From Nitrospinaceae bacterium (GTDB lineage: Bacteria; Nitrospinota; Nitrospinia; Nitrospinales; VA-1), in the NCBI GenBank assembly GCA_021604505.1, contig BQJC01000003.1:1-64000 (forward strand): 64,000 nucleotides of DNA, read 5' to 3'. The position numbers were made by a program, and so were the translations under genes. Each line of letters opens with the position of its first letter. Position 1 is the first letter of the stretch. Under the pieces are notes generated by a model. The model saw nothing but the letters and a program-made list of their open reading frames with translations, did not search any database and was not told the DNA's origin. Positions 8,507 through 16,971 of this stretch are shown here, one piece after another.

Positions 8507-10540
8507 ATGAGACGGGCGTACTATCAAAATAATATTTTTAATTTTTTAAAAGTTAGAGAAGAAGAAATTATTGGCGAGCTTACAAGAAATCACCATTTTA
8601 CACTCGAGATCATGCAGAAAAATGCATGGATTGAGCAGATTGCTAATCTGAAAGATCAGCTCAGCGATTTTCAGGATGGGGATGTATTCTTCGAGTTTTC
8701 AATTCCTAGGATGGGTAAGCGTGTTGATGTTCTGCTTTTAATTAATGGGGTGGTTTTTGTTCTCGAATACAAAGCAGGTTCAAAAAAGTATGAGCAGTAT
8801 GCCATAGATCAAGCCTTAGACTATGCACTCGACCTAAAAAACTTCCATGAGGGCAGTCATCAAAAACATATTGTCCCTGTGGTTGTTTGCACGAAAGCTC
8901 CTGAACAAGCGAATAGAATTAGCTGGTATATAGATAATATAGCGTTACCACTGTTTTCTAACGGAGCGGACTTGAGAAAAGTTATCCAGCAAGCTCTTAC
9001 GGAAATCCCAAGACAAGAATGTATTGATAGAAAAAGATTGAGCGATATACCCGCATACGATCTTTCTGATATTCCCCCAGAGGGCCTTAATGCTCGTGAA
9101 TGGGCTAACAGTGGATATAAGCCAACTCCCACCATTGTTGAGGCAGCACAAGCTTTATATCAGGGACATTCAGTTGATGAAATATCGCGTTCCGATGCTG
9201 GCGCTAAAAACCTCACTCATACTTCCGATTGTATCTCTGAGATTATTGAACACTCAAAAGAACATGGAAAGAAATCTATTTGCTTTGTTACCGGGGTACC
9301 CGGAGCAGGAAAAACTCTTGCCGGATTGAATATCTCCACACGCGAGGTTGATGGAACCACAGAAGAACATGCTGTTTTCCTTTCTGGCAATGGCCCTCTT
9401 GTGTCAGTTTTAAGAGAAGCACTTGCTAGGGATGAAGTCTCACGTGCCAAGGCAGAAGAAAAATCAATTTCCAAAAAAGAGGCGAAGCAAAAAGTAAGCG
9501 CTTTTATTCAGAACATTCACCATTTTAGAGATGAGGGCCTTAAGTCAGATGCTGCTCCAATAGAGCACGTTGTAGTATTTGATGAAGCACAAAGAGCCTG
9601 GAATCAGGTGCAGGCCGAAAAGTTTATGGTCCAGAAAAAAGGCGTCTCTGAGTTTGATATGTCTGAGCCTGAGTTTTTGATTAGCCTTATGGATCGCAAG
9701 CAAGACTGGTGCACAATTGTTTGTCTTATAGGCGGTGGTCAAGAAATCAACACAGGGGAAGCAGGTTTAATTGAATGGTTCAATGCCTTAGAAAAACGTT
9801 TTCAACATTGGGACGTTTATCATTCTGGACAACTGAAGAATAAGAATTATAGTTGGGGCCAAAATTTGAGATATAAACTTGCTAAATTCAATACCATGGA
9901 GAAAGAAGCATTGCATTTAGCTATTTCAATACGCTCATATAGAGCTGAAAAACTCTCTGACTTTGTAGGCGCCATTGTAGATGGTAATGCCCAACAGGCT
10001 AATAATATTTATTCTTCGTTGGACGCCTATCCCTTAGCACTCACAAGGAACTTAAGCGAGGCAAGAGATTGGCTAAGGCAGCAAGCCAGGGGGACGGAGC
10101 GTTTTGGGCTAGTAGCATCCTCTGGAGCTATAAGGCTAAAACCTGAGGGAATTACAATAAAGTCGAAAGTTGACCCTGTAACTTGGTTTCTCAATGGTAA
10201 AGAAGACATTCGATCGTCCTATTATTTGGAGGATGTCGTCACAGAGTTTGATATCCAGGGGCTAGAGCTCGATTGGACCGGTGTTTGTTGGGATGCTGAT
10301 ATGCGTATGGAAAATGGTTCCTGGAGCTTGTATGCATTCAAGGGTACAAAATGGCAAAACGTAAACGATAATTACAGACGTGTTTATCTAGCGAATGCCT
10401 ATCGAGTGCTTTTAACCAGAGCAAGACAAGGTATGGTGATCTTTGTACCGAAGGGGGATGAGCAAGATTACACACGACCACACAATTTTTATAATGAAAC
10501 ATACAAGTTTTTAATATCCTGTGGCATCAAGGCGCTCTAA
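8507..10540 (+). CDS. DUF2075-type P-loop helicase with N-terminal nuclease-like domain
   Basis: A 677-residue protein. Residues 60-105 carry Asp74 and Glu87-Tyr-Lys89 between hydrophobic strands, the pattern of PD-(D/E)xK nucleases. A P-loop ATPase follows: Walker A GVPGAGKT at 263-270, Walker B VVVFDEAQ with Asp359-Glu360, and late helicase motifs (YLANAYRVLLTRARQG near 625-640). This is the DUF2075 family, superfamily 1-like helicases often found in defence or mobile islands. DNA or RNA cleavage coupled to ATP hydrolysis is an inference. The gene is visibly richer in A/T than its neighbours, has a weak ribosome site, and stands alone, which suggests horizontal acquisition. No partner methylase or toxin gene is next to it. 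Confidence 0.8.
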   Translation: MRRAYYQNNIFNFLKVREEEIIGELTRNHHFTLEIMQKNAWIEQIANLKDQLSDFQDGDVFFEFSIPRMGKRVDVLLLINGVVFVLEYKAGSKKYEQYAIDQALDYALDLKNFHEGSHQKHIVPVVVCTKAPEQANRISWYIDNIALPLFSNGADLRKVIQQALTEIPRQECIDRKRLSDIPAYDLSDIPPEGLNAREWANSGYKPTPTIVEAAQALYQGHSVDEISRSDAGAKNLTHTSDCISEIIEHSKEHGKKSICFVTGVPGAGKTLAGLNISTREVDGTTEEHAVFLSGNGPLVSVLREALARDEVSRAKAEEKSISKKEAKQKVSAFIQNIHHFRDEGLKSDAAPIEHVVVFDEAQRAWNQVQAEKFMVQKKGVSEFDMSEPEFLISLMDRKQDWCTIVCLIGGGQEINTGEAGLIEWFNALEKRFQHWDVYHSGQLKNKNYSWGQNLRYKLAKFNTMEKEALHLAISIRSYRAEKLSDFVGAIVDGNAQQANNIYSSLDAYPLALTRNLSEARDWLRQQARGTERFGLVASSGAIRLKPEGITIKSKVDPVTWFLNGKEDIRSSYYLEDVVTEFDIQGLELDWTGVCWDADMRMENGSWSLYAFKGTKWQNVNDNYRRVYLANAYRVLLTRARQGMVIFVPKGDEQDYTRPHNFYNETYKFLISCGIKAL

Positions 10541-10637
10541 TATAAAAAATTTTCATGGAAACGGCTGCTAATTTAATAGTAAAACTTCCTCAATCTCCAC
10601 TTTCCCATTAAGTTAGGAACAACGAACAAGGTATCAA

Positions 10638-10667
10638 TTGACAGGTGCCCGGAAGGGTTTCTATAAT
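10638..10667 (+). promoter_or_regulatory. Sigma-70 promoter of the 650-residue protein gene
   Basis: A perfect TTGACA (10638-10643) and a perfect TATAAT (10662-10667) are 18 bases apart, ending 42 bases before the ATG at 10709. Confidence 0.7.
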
Positions 10668-10708
10668 CGGTCATTCTTAATATTAATTCTGTACAAGGCC
10701 GTCATCAA

Positions 10709-12661
10709 ATGTCTGAAAAAGAAAAGTTTCTCTCTGCCCTCAAGAAACCGGGCGCGATCCGTTTCCCCTGCAATGAAAGCCTGGTGACAGGGTTTGAAGA
10801 TCAATTTTCTAAACTAAAGAGCGTCCAAATCGAAGGTGCCACCTACTGGCATGAAAACGACAAACCGGGAGTCGCCAATACCCGCATTAAAATCTATCCC
10901 ACCGGGCACATGGCTTTTTACAACCGCGAAGGAAGGCGTTTTCTCACATCAGACCCTGGCGGAGAGCCGCTCAACGAATGCGAATGGGTCACCGATGAAA
11001 CGTCGGGCCAGACCCGTCTGGCCCATGCCCGCATGCAACTCGACTGTCAGCAATGGATCGGCATCAAGCCGAGAGCCAAAACCTTCAGCACGCAAATCGA
11101 CATCAAGGGGCAACCGGGGTGGGAAACGATATCGCTCGACGACCTGAGAGGAAAGGCCGCGGAAGCCTGGCGGGTGCCGGTTTCGGAAGTGAAATATTTT
11201 TATTCAGACGAGAACATGGTCCCCAAGGGAGATGGAAAATACGACATCCGCCTCACCAAGGACGGGCTTTACGCATTGAACGACGGCGAGTTCGACAAAA
11301 CCCTGTTCATCAGCTTCATGTTCGCGGTCAATTGGGCCAGACTGGACCTCATTCCGGTGGTCGAGTTGTTTCAATCGACGCTTCCGGGAAGCGGCGGCGC
11401 GACGTTCGAGCTCATCTGGGGGCTTTATGAAGATCAGTCCCGGGAACAGGATCTGGGACCCCTGCGCTACCGGGGGCTTCCCACCTACCCTTCCAAGGAA
11501 GCCTTCAACATTTTTTCCGCGTTTTTCACACCCAAAGGCCCGGAAGGCAAAGACATCATGAAAGTCTTCATGGACGCCGACCGCTCGCATCAGATCACCT
11601 GGACACCCAAACCCAATCCGCCGTGGCGCTATTTCAGCCATAACCACAAACTCACGCTGACGGTTCAGGACAAATTTTTGTTCAAGGTCACGGCTCACGA
11701 CGATGCTCTGGCCATCCCCTTCGTCAATTGCGCCCGCGGAGCCAAGCCGTCCTGCCAGCGCGAGTTGCAGGTGAAGCAAGGTTCGTTCATTCTGATCGAC
11801 GGAGACCTGGGACGGGAGATTCCCTTTGAGACGCAATGGGGCATCGAACCCCGGGTGGAACCGTTGAAACCTCTGGCCAAGAGCCCCTTTGGCTGGAAAT
11901 GGTTTTTCAACAATTTCCCCCCCACCGTGGACCCGGTTAAAATTCTTTATACGGTTCCCTTTTACCCGGAAGGCGCAGCAGACATCGACGAGGCCGCCCT
12001 TCAGCCGATGGTTCTCGACCAGATGTTTTATTATCTGGAAATGTCTCCCGGCATGCCCAAGAAGCTGGAAAAGATCGACAAGGTGCTGATCCACACCTTC
12101 GATACCGTGATCGCCGGATGCATCGACTGCACCCATCCCCGGCAATACACCGTGCTGTTCAGCGACCCGGAGTTCGCACAGAAAAACGCCTGCCTGTTAT
12201 GGAATTATGGAGCCTCGCGCAATCAACTGGATAACCTGAGCAAAGTGTCCTTTCTTCCTGAAAGAGAAAACGTGGTGGACGTCTATAAGGAAAAATACGG
12301 GCTCATTTTTAAATGGATTCCCTTCATATATTTTCAAGACCGCGAGGCCTGCCAGAGCATGCTGCAAAGTGCGGTCGAGGCCCTCGAGCCGGAAGGCATC
12401 CTGTTTCTGGTCGGTCCCAAACCCATTCAGGGGCTGTTCGAACACTTTTCTCTGGACTGCCTGTACAACGATCCGGTCATCAACATGCCCTTTTACCGCC
12501 AGCATCTCAAAATGTGTCCGGAAAATCAGGTGAACCCGGAATTGACGGTCTTCTTGGTTGAAAAAAAGCAGGTCAAGAAAGAAGAACCGCCTCCCCTGCC
12601 ACCGGTGGAAATCGACCAGGACCTGCCGCAACCCGATTTGCGCGGCTTTCGGCGCAATTAA
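10709..12661 (+). CDS. Large cytoplasmic protein of unknown function
   Basis: A 650-residue protein with no signal peptide, membrane segment or repeat. I do not recognise a family for the N-terminal 430 residues, which are rich in aromatic residues and predicted strands (YPTGHMAFYN, WRYFSHNHKLTLTV). The last 200 residues (from about 440: FYYLEMSPGM ... GILFLVGPKPIQGLF) read like an alternating helix-strand Rossmann-like domain and could be a degenerate methyltransferase, but the glycine-rich SAM loop is not evident. The tail is rich in Pro and Glu. A strong promoter at 10638-10667 and normal codon use show a real, expressed gene. It is followed by a dispersed repeat. Confidence 0.75.
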   Translation: MSEKEKFLSALKKPGAIRFPCNESLVTGFEDQFSKLKSVQIEGATYWHENDKPGVANTRIKIYPTGHMAFYNREGRRFLTSDPGGEPLNECEWVTDETSGQTRLAHARMQLDCQQWIGIKPRAKTFSTQIDIKGQPGWETISLDDLRGKAAEAWRVPVSEVKYFYSDENMVPKGDGKYDIRLTKDGLYALNDGEFDKTLFISFMFAVNWARLDLIPVVELFQSTLPGSGGATFELIWGLYEDQSREQDLGPLRYRGLPTYPSKEAFNIFSAFFTPKGPEGKDIMKVFMDADRSHQITWTPKPNPPWRYFSHNHKLTLTVQDKFLFKVTAHDDALAIPFVNCARGAKPSCQRELQVKQGSFILIDGDLGREIPFETQWGIEPRVEPLKPLAKSPFGWKWFFNNFPPTVDPVKILYTVPFYPEGAADIDEAALQPMVLDQMFYYLEMSPGMPKKLEKIDKVLIHTFDTVIAGCIDCTHPRQYTVLFSDPEFAQKNACLLWNYGASRNQLDNLSKVSFLPERENVVDVYKEKYGLIFKWIPFIYFQDREACQSMLQSAVEALEPEGILFLVGPKPIQGLFEHFSLDCLYNDPVINMPFYRQHLKMCPENQVNPELTVFLVEKKQVKKEEPPPLPPVEIDQDLPQPDLRGFRRN

Positions 12662-12713
12662 AGCGGGAAAAATTTGAACTCAAATTAGAGCCGATCTCCC
12701 TATTTGCCGCATC

Positions 12714-12786
12714 CGTCATCGCGAGCCGTGATAAACGGCGCAGCGATCCAGGTGCTATGGATTGCTTCGCTAGGCTCGCAATGACG
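12714..12786. repeat. Dispersed palindromic repeat, copy 1
   Basis: CGTCATCGCGAGCC at 12714-12727 pairs with GGCTCGCAATGACG at 12773-12786 (13 of 14 positions). Between them is GGATTGCTTCGC. This wording is typical of a REP-like intergenic element seen in many bacteria. A related copy lies at 15481-15610. Confidence 0.7.
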
Positions 12787-12828
12787 AGGTGACGACTTGG
12801 TAGAATATTAGAAATTTGAAAATTTGCC

Positions 12829-12857
12829 TTGACTTATGGACCAACTGGTCCCATAAT
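12829..12857 (+). promoter_or_regulatory. TetR promoter with embedded palindromic operator
   Basis: TTGACT (12829-12834) and CATAAT (12852-12857) are 17 bases apart. The spacer holds GGACCA-AC-TGGTCC (12838-12851), a perfect 6-bp inverted repeat. A repressor bound here would block RNA polymerase. The same palindrome with one change occurs at 13476-13489 before the tautomerase gene. Confidence 0.75.
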
Positions 12858-12866
12858 CGATCCGTT

Positions 12867-13454
12867 ATGAATATCGGACGACCCAGAGAATTTGATACCG
12901 AACAAGCGCTGGAGACCGCCATGCAGGTGTTCTGGAGCAAGGGCTACGAAGCCACCTCCCTTTCGGACCTCATTGATGCAATGCAAATTTCCAAGAGCAG
13001 TTTTTACCAGACCTTCGAAAGCAAACACCGGCTTTTTGAAAACTGTATCAACCACTATCAGGACACATTCATACACGGCATCACCGATTCTTCTCAAAAA
13101 GCAAAGACAGGCCGTTCTTTCATCGAGGGCACGTTTCATTCCATGGCGGAAAAGGCCAAGCCCAAAAGCGATCGCAGGGGATGTCTGATATTGAATTGTG
13201 TCAGTGAATTTGCCCAAAAGGATCCGGTCATAGCGGCATTGGTTACCAAAAGCATCAAACGAATAACGGATGTTTTTTTTTCAGCGGTAAAACGCGCTCA
13301 ACAGGAAGGGGATATACCGCCTGATAAAAAACCGCTCATCCTGGCCCGCTATCTGGTGAGCAGTATGAACGGTCTGACAACGATGATCAAAGCCGGCGCG
13401 AACCCAAAGGAAATTAAGGAAACAGCCGAAGTGATCCTGGCCGCTTTGGATTAA
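12867..13454 (+). CDS. TetR/AcrR-family transcriptional repressor
   Basis: A 195-residue protein from the ATG at 12867; an in-frame upstream start at 12816 lies within the promoter and is rejected. Residues 5-52 are the TetR helix-turn-helix (GRPREFD, then SLSDLIDAMQISKSSFYQTF). The ligand domain has RRGCLILN near 104-111, typical of NemR/AcuR-like and LmrA/YxaF-like regulators that sense electrophiles or small hydrophobic compounds. The matching operator in its own promoter predicts autorepression. The second operator copy after its stop predicts control of the tautomerase and SDR genes. The inducer is unknown. Confidence 0.88.
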   Translation: MNIGRPREFDTEQALETAMQVFWSKGYEATSLSDLIDAMQISKSSFYQTFESKHRLFENCINHYQDTFIHGITDSSQKAKTGRSFIEGTFHSMAEKAKPKSDRRGCLILNCVSEFAQKDPVIAALVTKSIKRITDVFFSAVKRAQQEGDIPPDKKPLILARYLVSSMNGLTTMIKAGANPKEIKETAEVILAALD

Positions 13455-13466
13455 ACTTTTTTTTGG

Positions 13467-13495
13467 TTCACTTTTGGACCAATTGGTTCAATTTT
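13467..13495 (+). promoter_or_regulatory. Second TetR operator, before the tautomerase-SDR operon
   Basis: GGACCA-AT-TGGTTC (13476-13489) repeats the palindrome of 12838-12851 with one arm mismatch. It sits at the same distance behind a -35-like TTCACT (13467-13472). The -10 region (AATTTT, 13490-13495) is weak. Conservation of both the sequence and its placement supports a functional operator. Confidence 0.65.
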
Positions 13496-13527
13496 ATCAA
13501 CCACCTCAAAACCAAAAGGAGAAAACC

Positions 13528-13749
13528 ATGCCTCTCGTTCAAATCAAAGGAATCAGTGGAGTTTTGAATCACGAACAAAAGCAAGAAATGATAAAAAAAG
13601 TCACCGATGCGGTCGTTTCCGTGGAAGGCGAAGGTCTGCGCCCCGTCACCTGGGTCATCATAGAAGATGTCAAATCAGGCGAGTGGGGCGTCGGCGGAAA
13701 TCCGGTCACCACCCATGAAGTTCAAGAGCTGGCGACAGCAAAACCATAA
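13528..13749 (+). CDS. 4-oxalocrotonate tautomerase-family protein
   Basis: A 73-residue protein from the ATG at 13528, with AAAGGAG just upstream; the frame before it is not translated. After removal of Met the chain starts with Pro, the catalytic base of this superfamily (MPLVQIKGI). The length is close to the 60-75 residues usual for the family, which forms hexamers that tautomerise enol or keto acids. A conserved WVIIEDV strand follows at about 46-52. It is 46 bases before the SDR gene and shares the TetR operator at 13476-13489. The substrate is not known; a role in detoxifying unsaturated carbonyl compounds is an inference from the neighbours. Confidence 0.85.
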   Translation: MPLVQIKGISGVLNHEQKQEMIKKVTDAVVSVEGEGLRPVTWVIIEDVKSGEWGVGGNPVTTHEVQELATAKP

Positions 13750-13795
13750 CCTTTTTAAGGGGGCGTTAAGCCCCCTCCCCCTATAGGAGGAAATC

Positions 13796-14545
13796 ATGAA
13801 AATCGAAGATTCGATCACCTTGGTAACAGGCGCAAACCGGGGAATCGGCCGCGCTCTGGTCACGGCACTGGCGACTGCGGGAGCGCAGAAAATATACGCC
13901 GGCATGCGGGATGTCGAAACATTTAAAAGGAACCACCCGGATATATTTGACAGTTTCCAGGGAAAGGTGGAACCGCTAGCTCTTGATATCACGAAGAAAA
14001 ACCAGGTCGATTTCGCAGTTGAAAAAGCTTATGATGTCAATTTACTCATCAACAACGCCGGAATCGCGAATTACAGCGGATTGATCGCCGCTGACGATCT
14101 GAGTTCGGCGCGGCAGGAAATGGAAGTGAACTATTTCGCGACCCTTTCCATGATCCGCGGCTTTGCTCCGGTGTTGAAGAAAAATGGCGGCGGCGCCATC
14201 GTCAACATCCTGTCCGTCGCCAGTCTGGTGAACTTTCCGCTACTGGGGTCTTACAGCGCATCCAAAGCCGCGCTTTATTCTTTGACTCAGGGCGTGCGCG
14301 CGGAACTGGCGGCCCAGGGCACTGCGGTGACAGGCGTGTATCCCGGCCCCATCGACACAGACATGGCCAGGGGAATTGATATGAAGAAAGCCTCTCCTGA
14401 TAAAATCGCTTTGGGAACACTGGATGCCATTGAAAAAGGCGAAGAAGACGCTTTCATCGACCAGATGGCGGTAGAAATTCGACAGGGTTTATTGTCCGAC
14501 CCTAAATCGGTCGAGAGGCAATGCGGGGAAATGCTTCCAGCGTGA
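13796..14545 (+). CDS. Short-chain dehydrogenase/reductase
   Basis: A 249-residue classical SDR. The NAD(P)-binding loop TGANRGIG is at 11-18, NNAG near 84-87, and the catalytic Tyr153-x3-Lys157 in YSASK, with the serine shortly before in the SVAS strand. TAGGAGG precedes the ATG by 5 bases. It follows the tautomerase gene by 46 bases and is probably cotranscribed under the TetR operator. Family members reduce or oxidise carbonyl groups; Arg15 in the loop hints at NADP preference. SDR genes are frequent targets of LmrA/YxaF-type TetR repressors, which fits this arrangement. Confidence 0.9.
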   Translation: MKIEDSITLVTGANRGIGRALVTALATAGAQKIYAGMRDVETFKRNHPDIFDSFQGKVEPLALDITKKNQVDFAVEKAYDVNLLINNAGIANYSGLIAADDLSSARQEMEVNYFATLSMIRGFAPVLKKNGGGAIVNILSVASLVNFPLLGSYSASKAALYSLTQGVRAELAAQGTAVTGVYPGPIDTDMARGIDMKKASPDKIALGTLDAIEKGEEDAFIDQMAVEIRQGLLSDPKSVERQCGEMLPA

Positions 14546-14665
14546 CCAGCCTGAGGCTGGACTCAATAATGACGGACGATGGGTCAGCTGGCAAAACAAT
14601 GGGGATAAGTCGCATTAAGTTCAAACTTTTGCTTTTTTAATTGCATTGTATTCATGGAGGGTATC

Positions 14666-15457
14666 GTGAAAAAACTTTTCATTCTGTTGCTTTTTATTGG
14701 CATCACCTCAACGGCTAACGCGAAAGTAAAAACGGAAGAGGTCAAGTATTCCTCTGGCGGGGCGCAACTGACAGGGTTTCTCGCCTATGACGATGACGTT
14801 GTGGGAAAGCGTCCCGGCATTCTGGTTGTCCATGAGTGGTGGGGGCATAACGAACACGCAAAAAACAAGGCCCGCAAGCTGGCCCGGATGGGTTACACCG
14901 CCTTCGCCCTCGACATGTACGGCGACGGCAAGCTGGCCGACCACCCGGAAAAAGCAGGAGAGTTCATGAATGCGGCTTTCAGCGATTGGGAAGGCTCCAA
15001 GGCCAAATTCAGGGAGGCCAAAAAAACCCTTCAGGCGCATAGAACCGTGGATCCTGACAAAATCGGCGCCATCGGCTTCTGCTTCGGCGGCGCGGTCTCC
15101 ATACGCATGGCCCGCGGCGGCGAAGACCTCAAGGCAGTCGTCGCGTTTCACAGCGCCCTTCCCGATCAGCCCGCGATCGAAAAAGACCAGGTGAAAGCTG
15201 CGATACTGGTCATCAACGGAGCGGATGATGGTTTTCTGAAATCAGATGCGGTGGCCGCTTTCACAAAACAGATGGTGGACGGCAACGTTGATTTCACCTA
15301 CAGAAGCCTGAAGGGGGTCCGGCACAGTTTCACCAACCCGATGGCGGATGAATTCAGCAAAAAGTTCAATATTCCCGCCCTCAAATACGACAAACAGGCC
15401 GATAAAACATCCTGGAGAACCATGCATCGGTTTTTCAAGAACGTATTTGGCCGTTAA
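14666..15457 (+). CDS. Exported dienelactone hydrolase-family protein
   Basis: I start at the GTG at 14666, because GGAGG lies 5 bases before it and the resulting 263-residue protein begins directly with a signal peptide (KKLFILLLFIGITSTANA). The alternative ATG at 14654 contains the ribosome site. The alpha/beta hydrolase fold carries Cys139 in GFCFGG as nucleophile, an Asp in NGADDGF and a His in GVRHSF, the Cys-Asp-His triad of dienelactone hydrolases. Family members open lactone rings; a periplasmic location is unusual for a chlorocatechol enzyme, so the true substrate probably differs. It is separated from the SDR gene by 120 bases. Confidence 0.85.
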   Translation: MKKLFILLLFIGITSTANAKVKTEEVKYSSGGAQLTGFLAYDDDVVGKRPGILVVHEWWGHNEHAKNKARKLARMGYTAFALDMYGDGKLADHPEKAGEFMNAAFSDWEGSKAKFREAKKTLQAHRTVDPDKIGAIGFCFGGAVSIRMARGGEDLKAVVAFHSALPDQPAIEKDQVKAAILVINGADDGFLKSDAVAAFTKQMVDGNVDFTYRSLKGVRHSFTNPMADEFSKKFNIPALKYDKQADKTSWRTMHRFFKNVFGR

Positions 15458-15480
15458 GGAAGAACGGCACAGGGACATCC

Positions 15481-15610
15481 TGTCTTTGCGAGGAGCGGCA
15501 GCGGCGAAGCAATCGAGAAAACCACAATACACTCTGAATCTCCCCCTGCGGGGCACGAAAGCTTCGGAATATTATAACGACCACGCCGCTTTCAGCGGCT
15601 CGCGATGACA
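15481..15610. repeat. Dispersed palindromic repeat, copy 2
   Basis: The left end TGTCTTTGCGAGGAGCGGC and right end GCGGCTCGCGATGACA are inverted partners, with GGCGAAGCAATCGAG inside. It belongs to the same REP-like family as 12714-12786 but has a longer centre (about 60 bases that include a second small stem). Confidence 0.6.
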
Positions 15611-15661
15611 TTGCCAATGGCAAAAAATCACTACAACCGTTCAATTAATTGAGAGACCCTT

Positions 15662-16267
15662 ATGGACACTCTTGACGCTATCTACCAACGCCGGGCCGTC
15701 AAACAATTTGACCCCACACACAAGCTGTCTCCTAAAGAAGAAACCATGCTTCTGGAAGCCGCCATTCAGGCGCCGACCAGTTTCAACATCCAACACTGGC
15801 GTTTCGTGATCGCCCGCGACCCCGAACTCAGGCAGAAAATCCGCAAGGAGTTCGGCAACGATCAGGCGCAGATGACCGACGCATCGCTTCTCATCATCAT
15901 GACCGCGGACATCAAGGCCTGGCAGAAAAACCCCGAACGCTACTGGCAAAACGCGCCCAAAGAAGTGGCGGAACTTCTGGTTAACTGGATGAAACCCTTT
16001 CACGAAGGGAAGGAATGGTTACAACGCGACGAGGCCCAGCGGTCGATCGGCATCGCCATGCAGACCCTGATGCTGGCTGCCAAGTCAATGGGCTACGAAT
16101 CCTGCCCGATGATTGGATTCGACAGCGAAAAAGTTGCGGAACTCATCAACCTTCCTGACGACCATGTCATGGGCGCGATGGTGGCCATCGGCAAGGGCAC
16201 CAAGGACCCCTGGCCCAAACCCGGCCAACTACCGCTCAGCGAAGTGGTGATCGAAAACAAATTTTGA
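15662..16267 (+). CDS. Nitroreductase-family FMN protein
   Basis: A 201-residue nitroreductase. The FMN phosphate-binding arginines are in YQRRAVKQF (8-16); APTSFNIQHWRFV (about 36-48) and a GYESCPMIGFD segment (about 144-154) also fit FMN-dependent NAD(P)H oxidoreductases that act on nitro compounds, quinones or enones. It is close to the usual length. A copy of its last 23 codons, with a changed end, reappears at 17599-17672, and the hairpin after its stop is also repeated there. It probably belongs functionally with the SDR/tautomerase/hydrolase group. Confidence 0.88.
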   Translation: MDTLDAIYQRRAVKQFDPTHKLSPKEETMLLEAAIQAPTSFNIQHWRFVIARDPELRQKIRKEFGNDQAQMTDASLLIIMTADIKAWQKNPERYWQNAPKEVAELLVNWMKPFHEGKEWLQRDEAQRSIGIAMQTLMLAAKSMGYESCPMIGFDSEKVAELINLPDDHVMGAMVAIGKGTKDPWPKPGQLPLSEVVIENKF

Positions 16268-16277
16268 TGAATGAACT

Positions 16278-16310
16278 CCCCCTTCCATGAAGGGGGCTGG
16301 GGGGATTTCG
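16278..16310. repeat. Dispersed hairpin repeat after the nitroreductase gene
   Basis: CCCCCTTC-CAT-GAAGGGGG (16278-16296) is an 8-bp perfect stem with a 3-base loop, followed by CTGGGGGGATTT. The same wording occurs at 53951-53984. A third, G/C-clamped version is at 17690-17718. It may also end transcription, but no T-run follows. Confidence 0.65.
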
Positions 16311-16412
16311 GACCTCCCTTACCCTTCATTTGCGAGAAAGGGTATAAAAACGCCTCCCCTTACCAAGGGAGACGTAGAGAACACAAAAAGTTAATTAAAT
16401 GAAAAAATTCTC

Positions 16413-16769
16413 ATGAAACTTTACGCAATCCGGATTTTCGTCGATGACTGGGACAAAGCCTGCGATTTTTATCAGAAGGTATTAAAGCTACCGCTGAAAT
16501 TTTCCGATGCCGCAATGGGCTGGGCGGAGTTTGATGTCGGCGGTGCAAGTTTCGGTATCGAACGCGTTGACAAAAACACCGATACGAAAGAGAAACTGGT
16601 CGGCCGGTTTTTAGGCGTATCCCTGCAAGTGGATGATATCCAATCCAAATATGAAGAGTTGAAGGCATTGGGTGTGGAATTCACATCCCCTCCCGAAAAA
16701 CAACCCTGGGGTGGCACCCTGGCGCACTTCAAAGACCCCTCCGGCAATACGTTAACCTTATTGGGTTAA
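16413..16769 (+). CDS. VOC-superfamily (glyoxalase/bleomycin-resistance fold) protein
   Basis: A 118-residue protein of one complete VOC module pair: MKLYAIRIFVDDWDKACDFYQKVL at the start (the first metal-face strand and helix) and FLGVSLQVDDIQSKYEELKALGVEF in the middle, ending in HFKDPSGNTLTLLG with the glutamate position replaced by Thr-Leu. Family members are metal-dependent lyases, dioxygenases or binding proteins. The exact substrate is not evident. It lies within the segment bracketed by the two copies of the nitroreductase 3' end. The ribosome site is weak. Confidence 0.85.
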   Translation: MKLYAIRIFVDDWDKACDFYQKVLKLPLKFSDAAMGWAEFDVGGASFGIERVDKNTDTKEKLVGRFLGVSLQVDDIQSKYEELKALGVEFTSPPEKQPWGGTLAHFKDPSGNTLTLLG

Positions 16770-16789
16770 TCCTATGCCGGTGAGGAGCT

Positions 16790-16912
16790 ATGAATCCCTC
16801 ATCTAACAGTCGGCGGGACAACCTGCTTGCCATAGTCGGGTTGATGGTCGCTTTACCGGCAATTTATTTCTTTACCGGACGCTTTCTGAAATACGAAATA
16901 CTTTACCTTTAA
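16790..16912 (+). CDS. Possible 40-residue single-pass membrane peptide
   Basis: ATG at 16790 follows GAGGAG by 2 to 3 bases (a close but strong ribosome site). The 40-residue product has a polar start (MNPSSNSRRDN) and one hydrophobic helix (LLAIVGLMVALPAIYFF), with a positive residue pair before it, so it would insert with the N-terminus inside. It starts 21 bases after the VOC stop, so it could be cotranscribed. It is a plausible short gene but not matched to any family. Confidence 0.5.
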   Translation: MNPSSNSRRDNLLAIVGLMVALPAIYFFTGRFLKYEILYL

Positions 16913-16971
16913 TGTTATACCGACCCTTATAAACGAAACCAGGCATCCATCAAACTCAGGAGGAAGCAGCC

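Noticed and set aside
11204-12145. 313-codon minus-strand open frame
   Set aside because: It is antisense to the strongly promoted 650-residue gene and has no ribosome site.
12714-12786. Repeat as a mobile insertion sequence
   Set aside because: It has no transposase and is under 100 bases; it fits a REP-like element. The same applies to 15481-15610.
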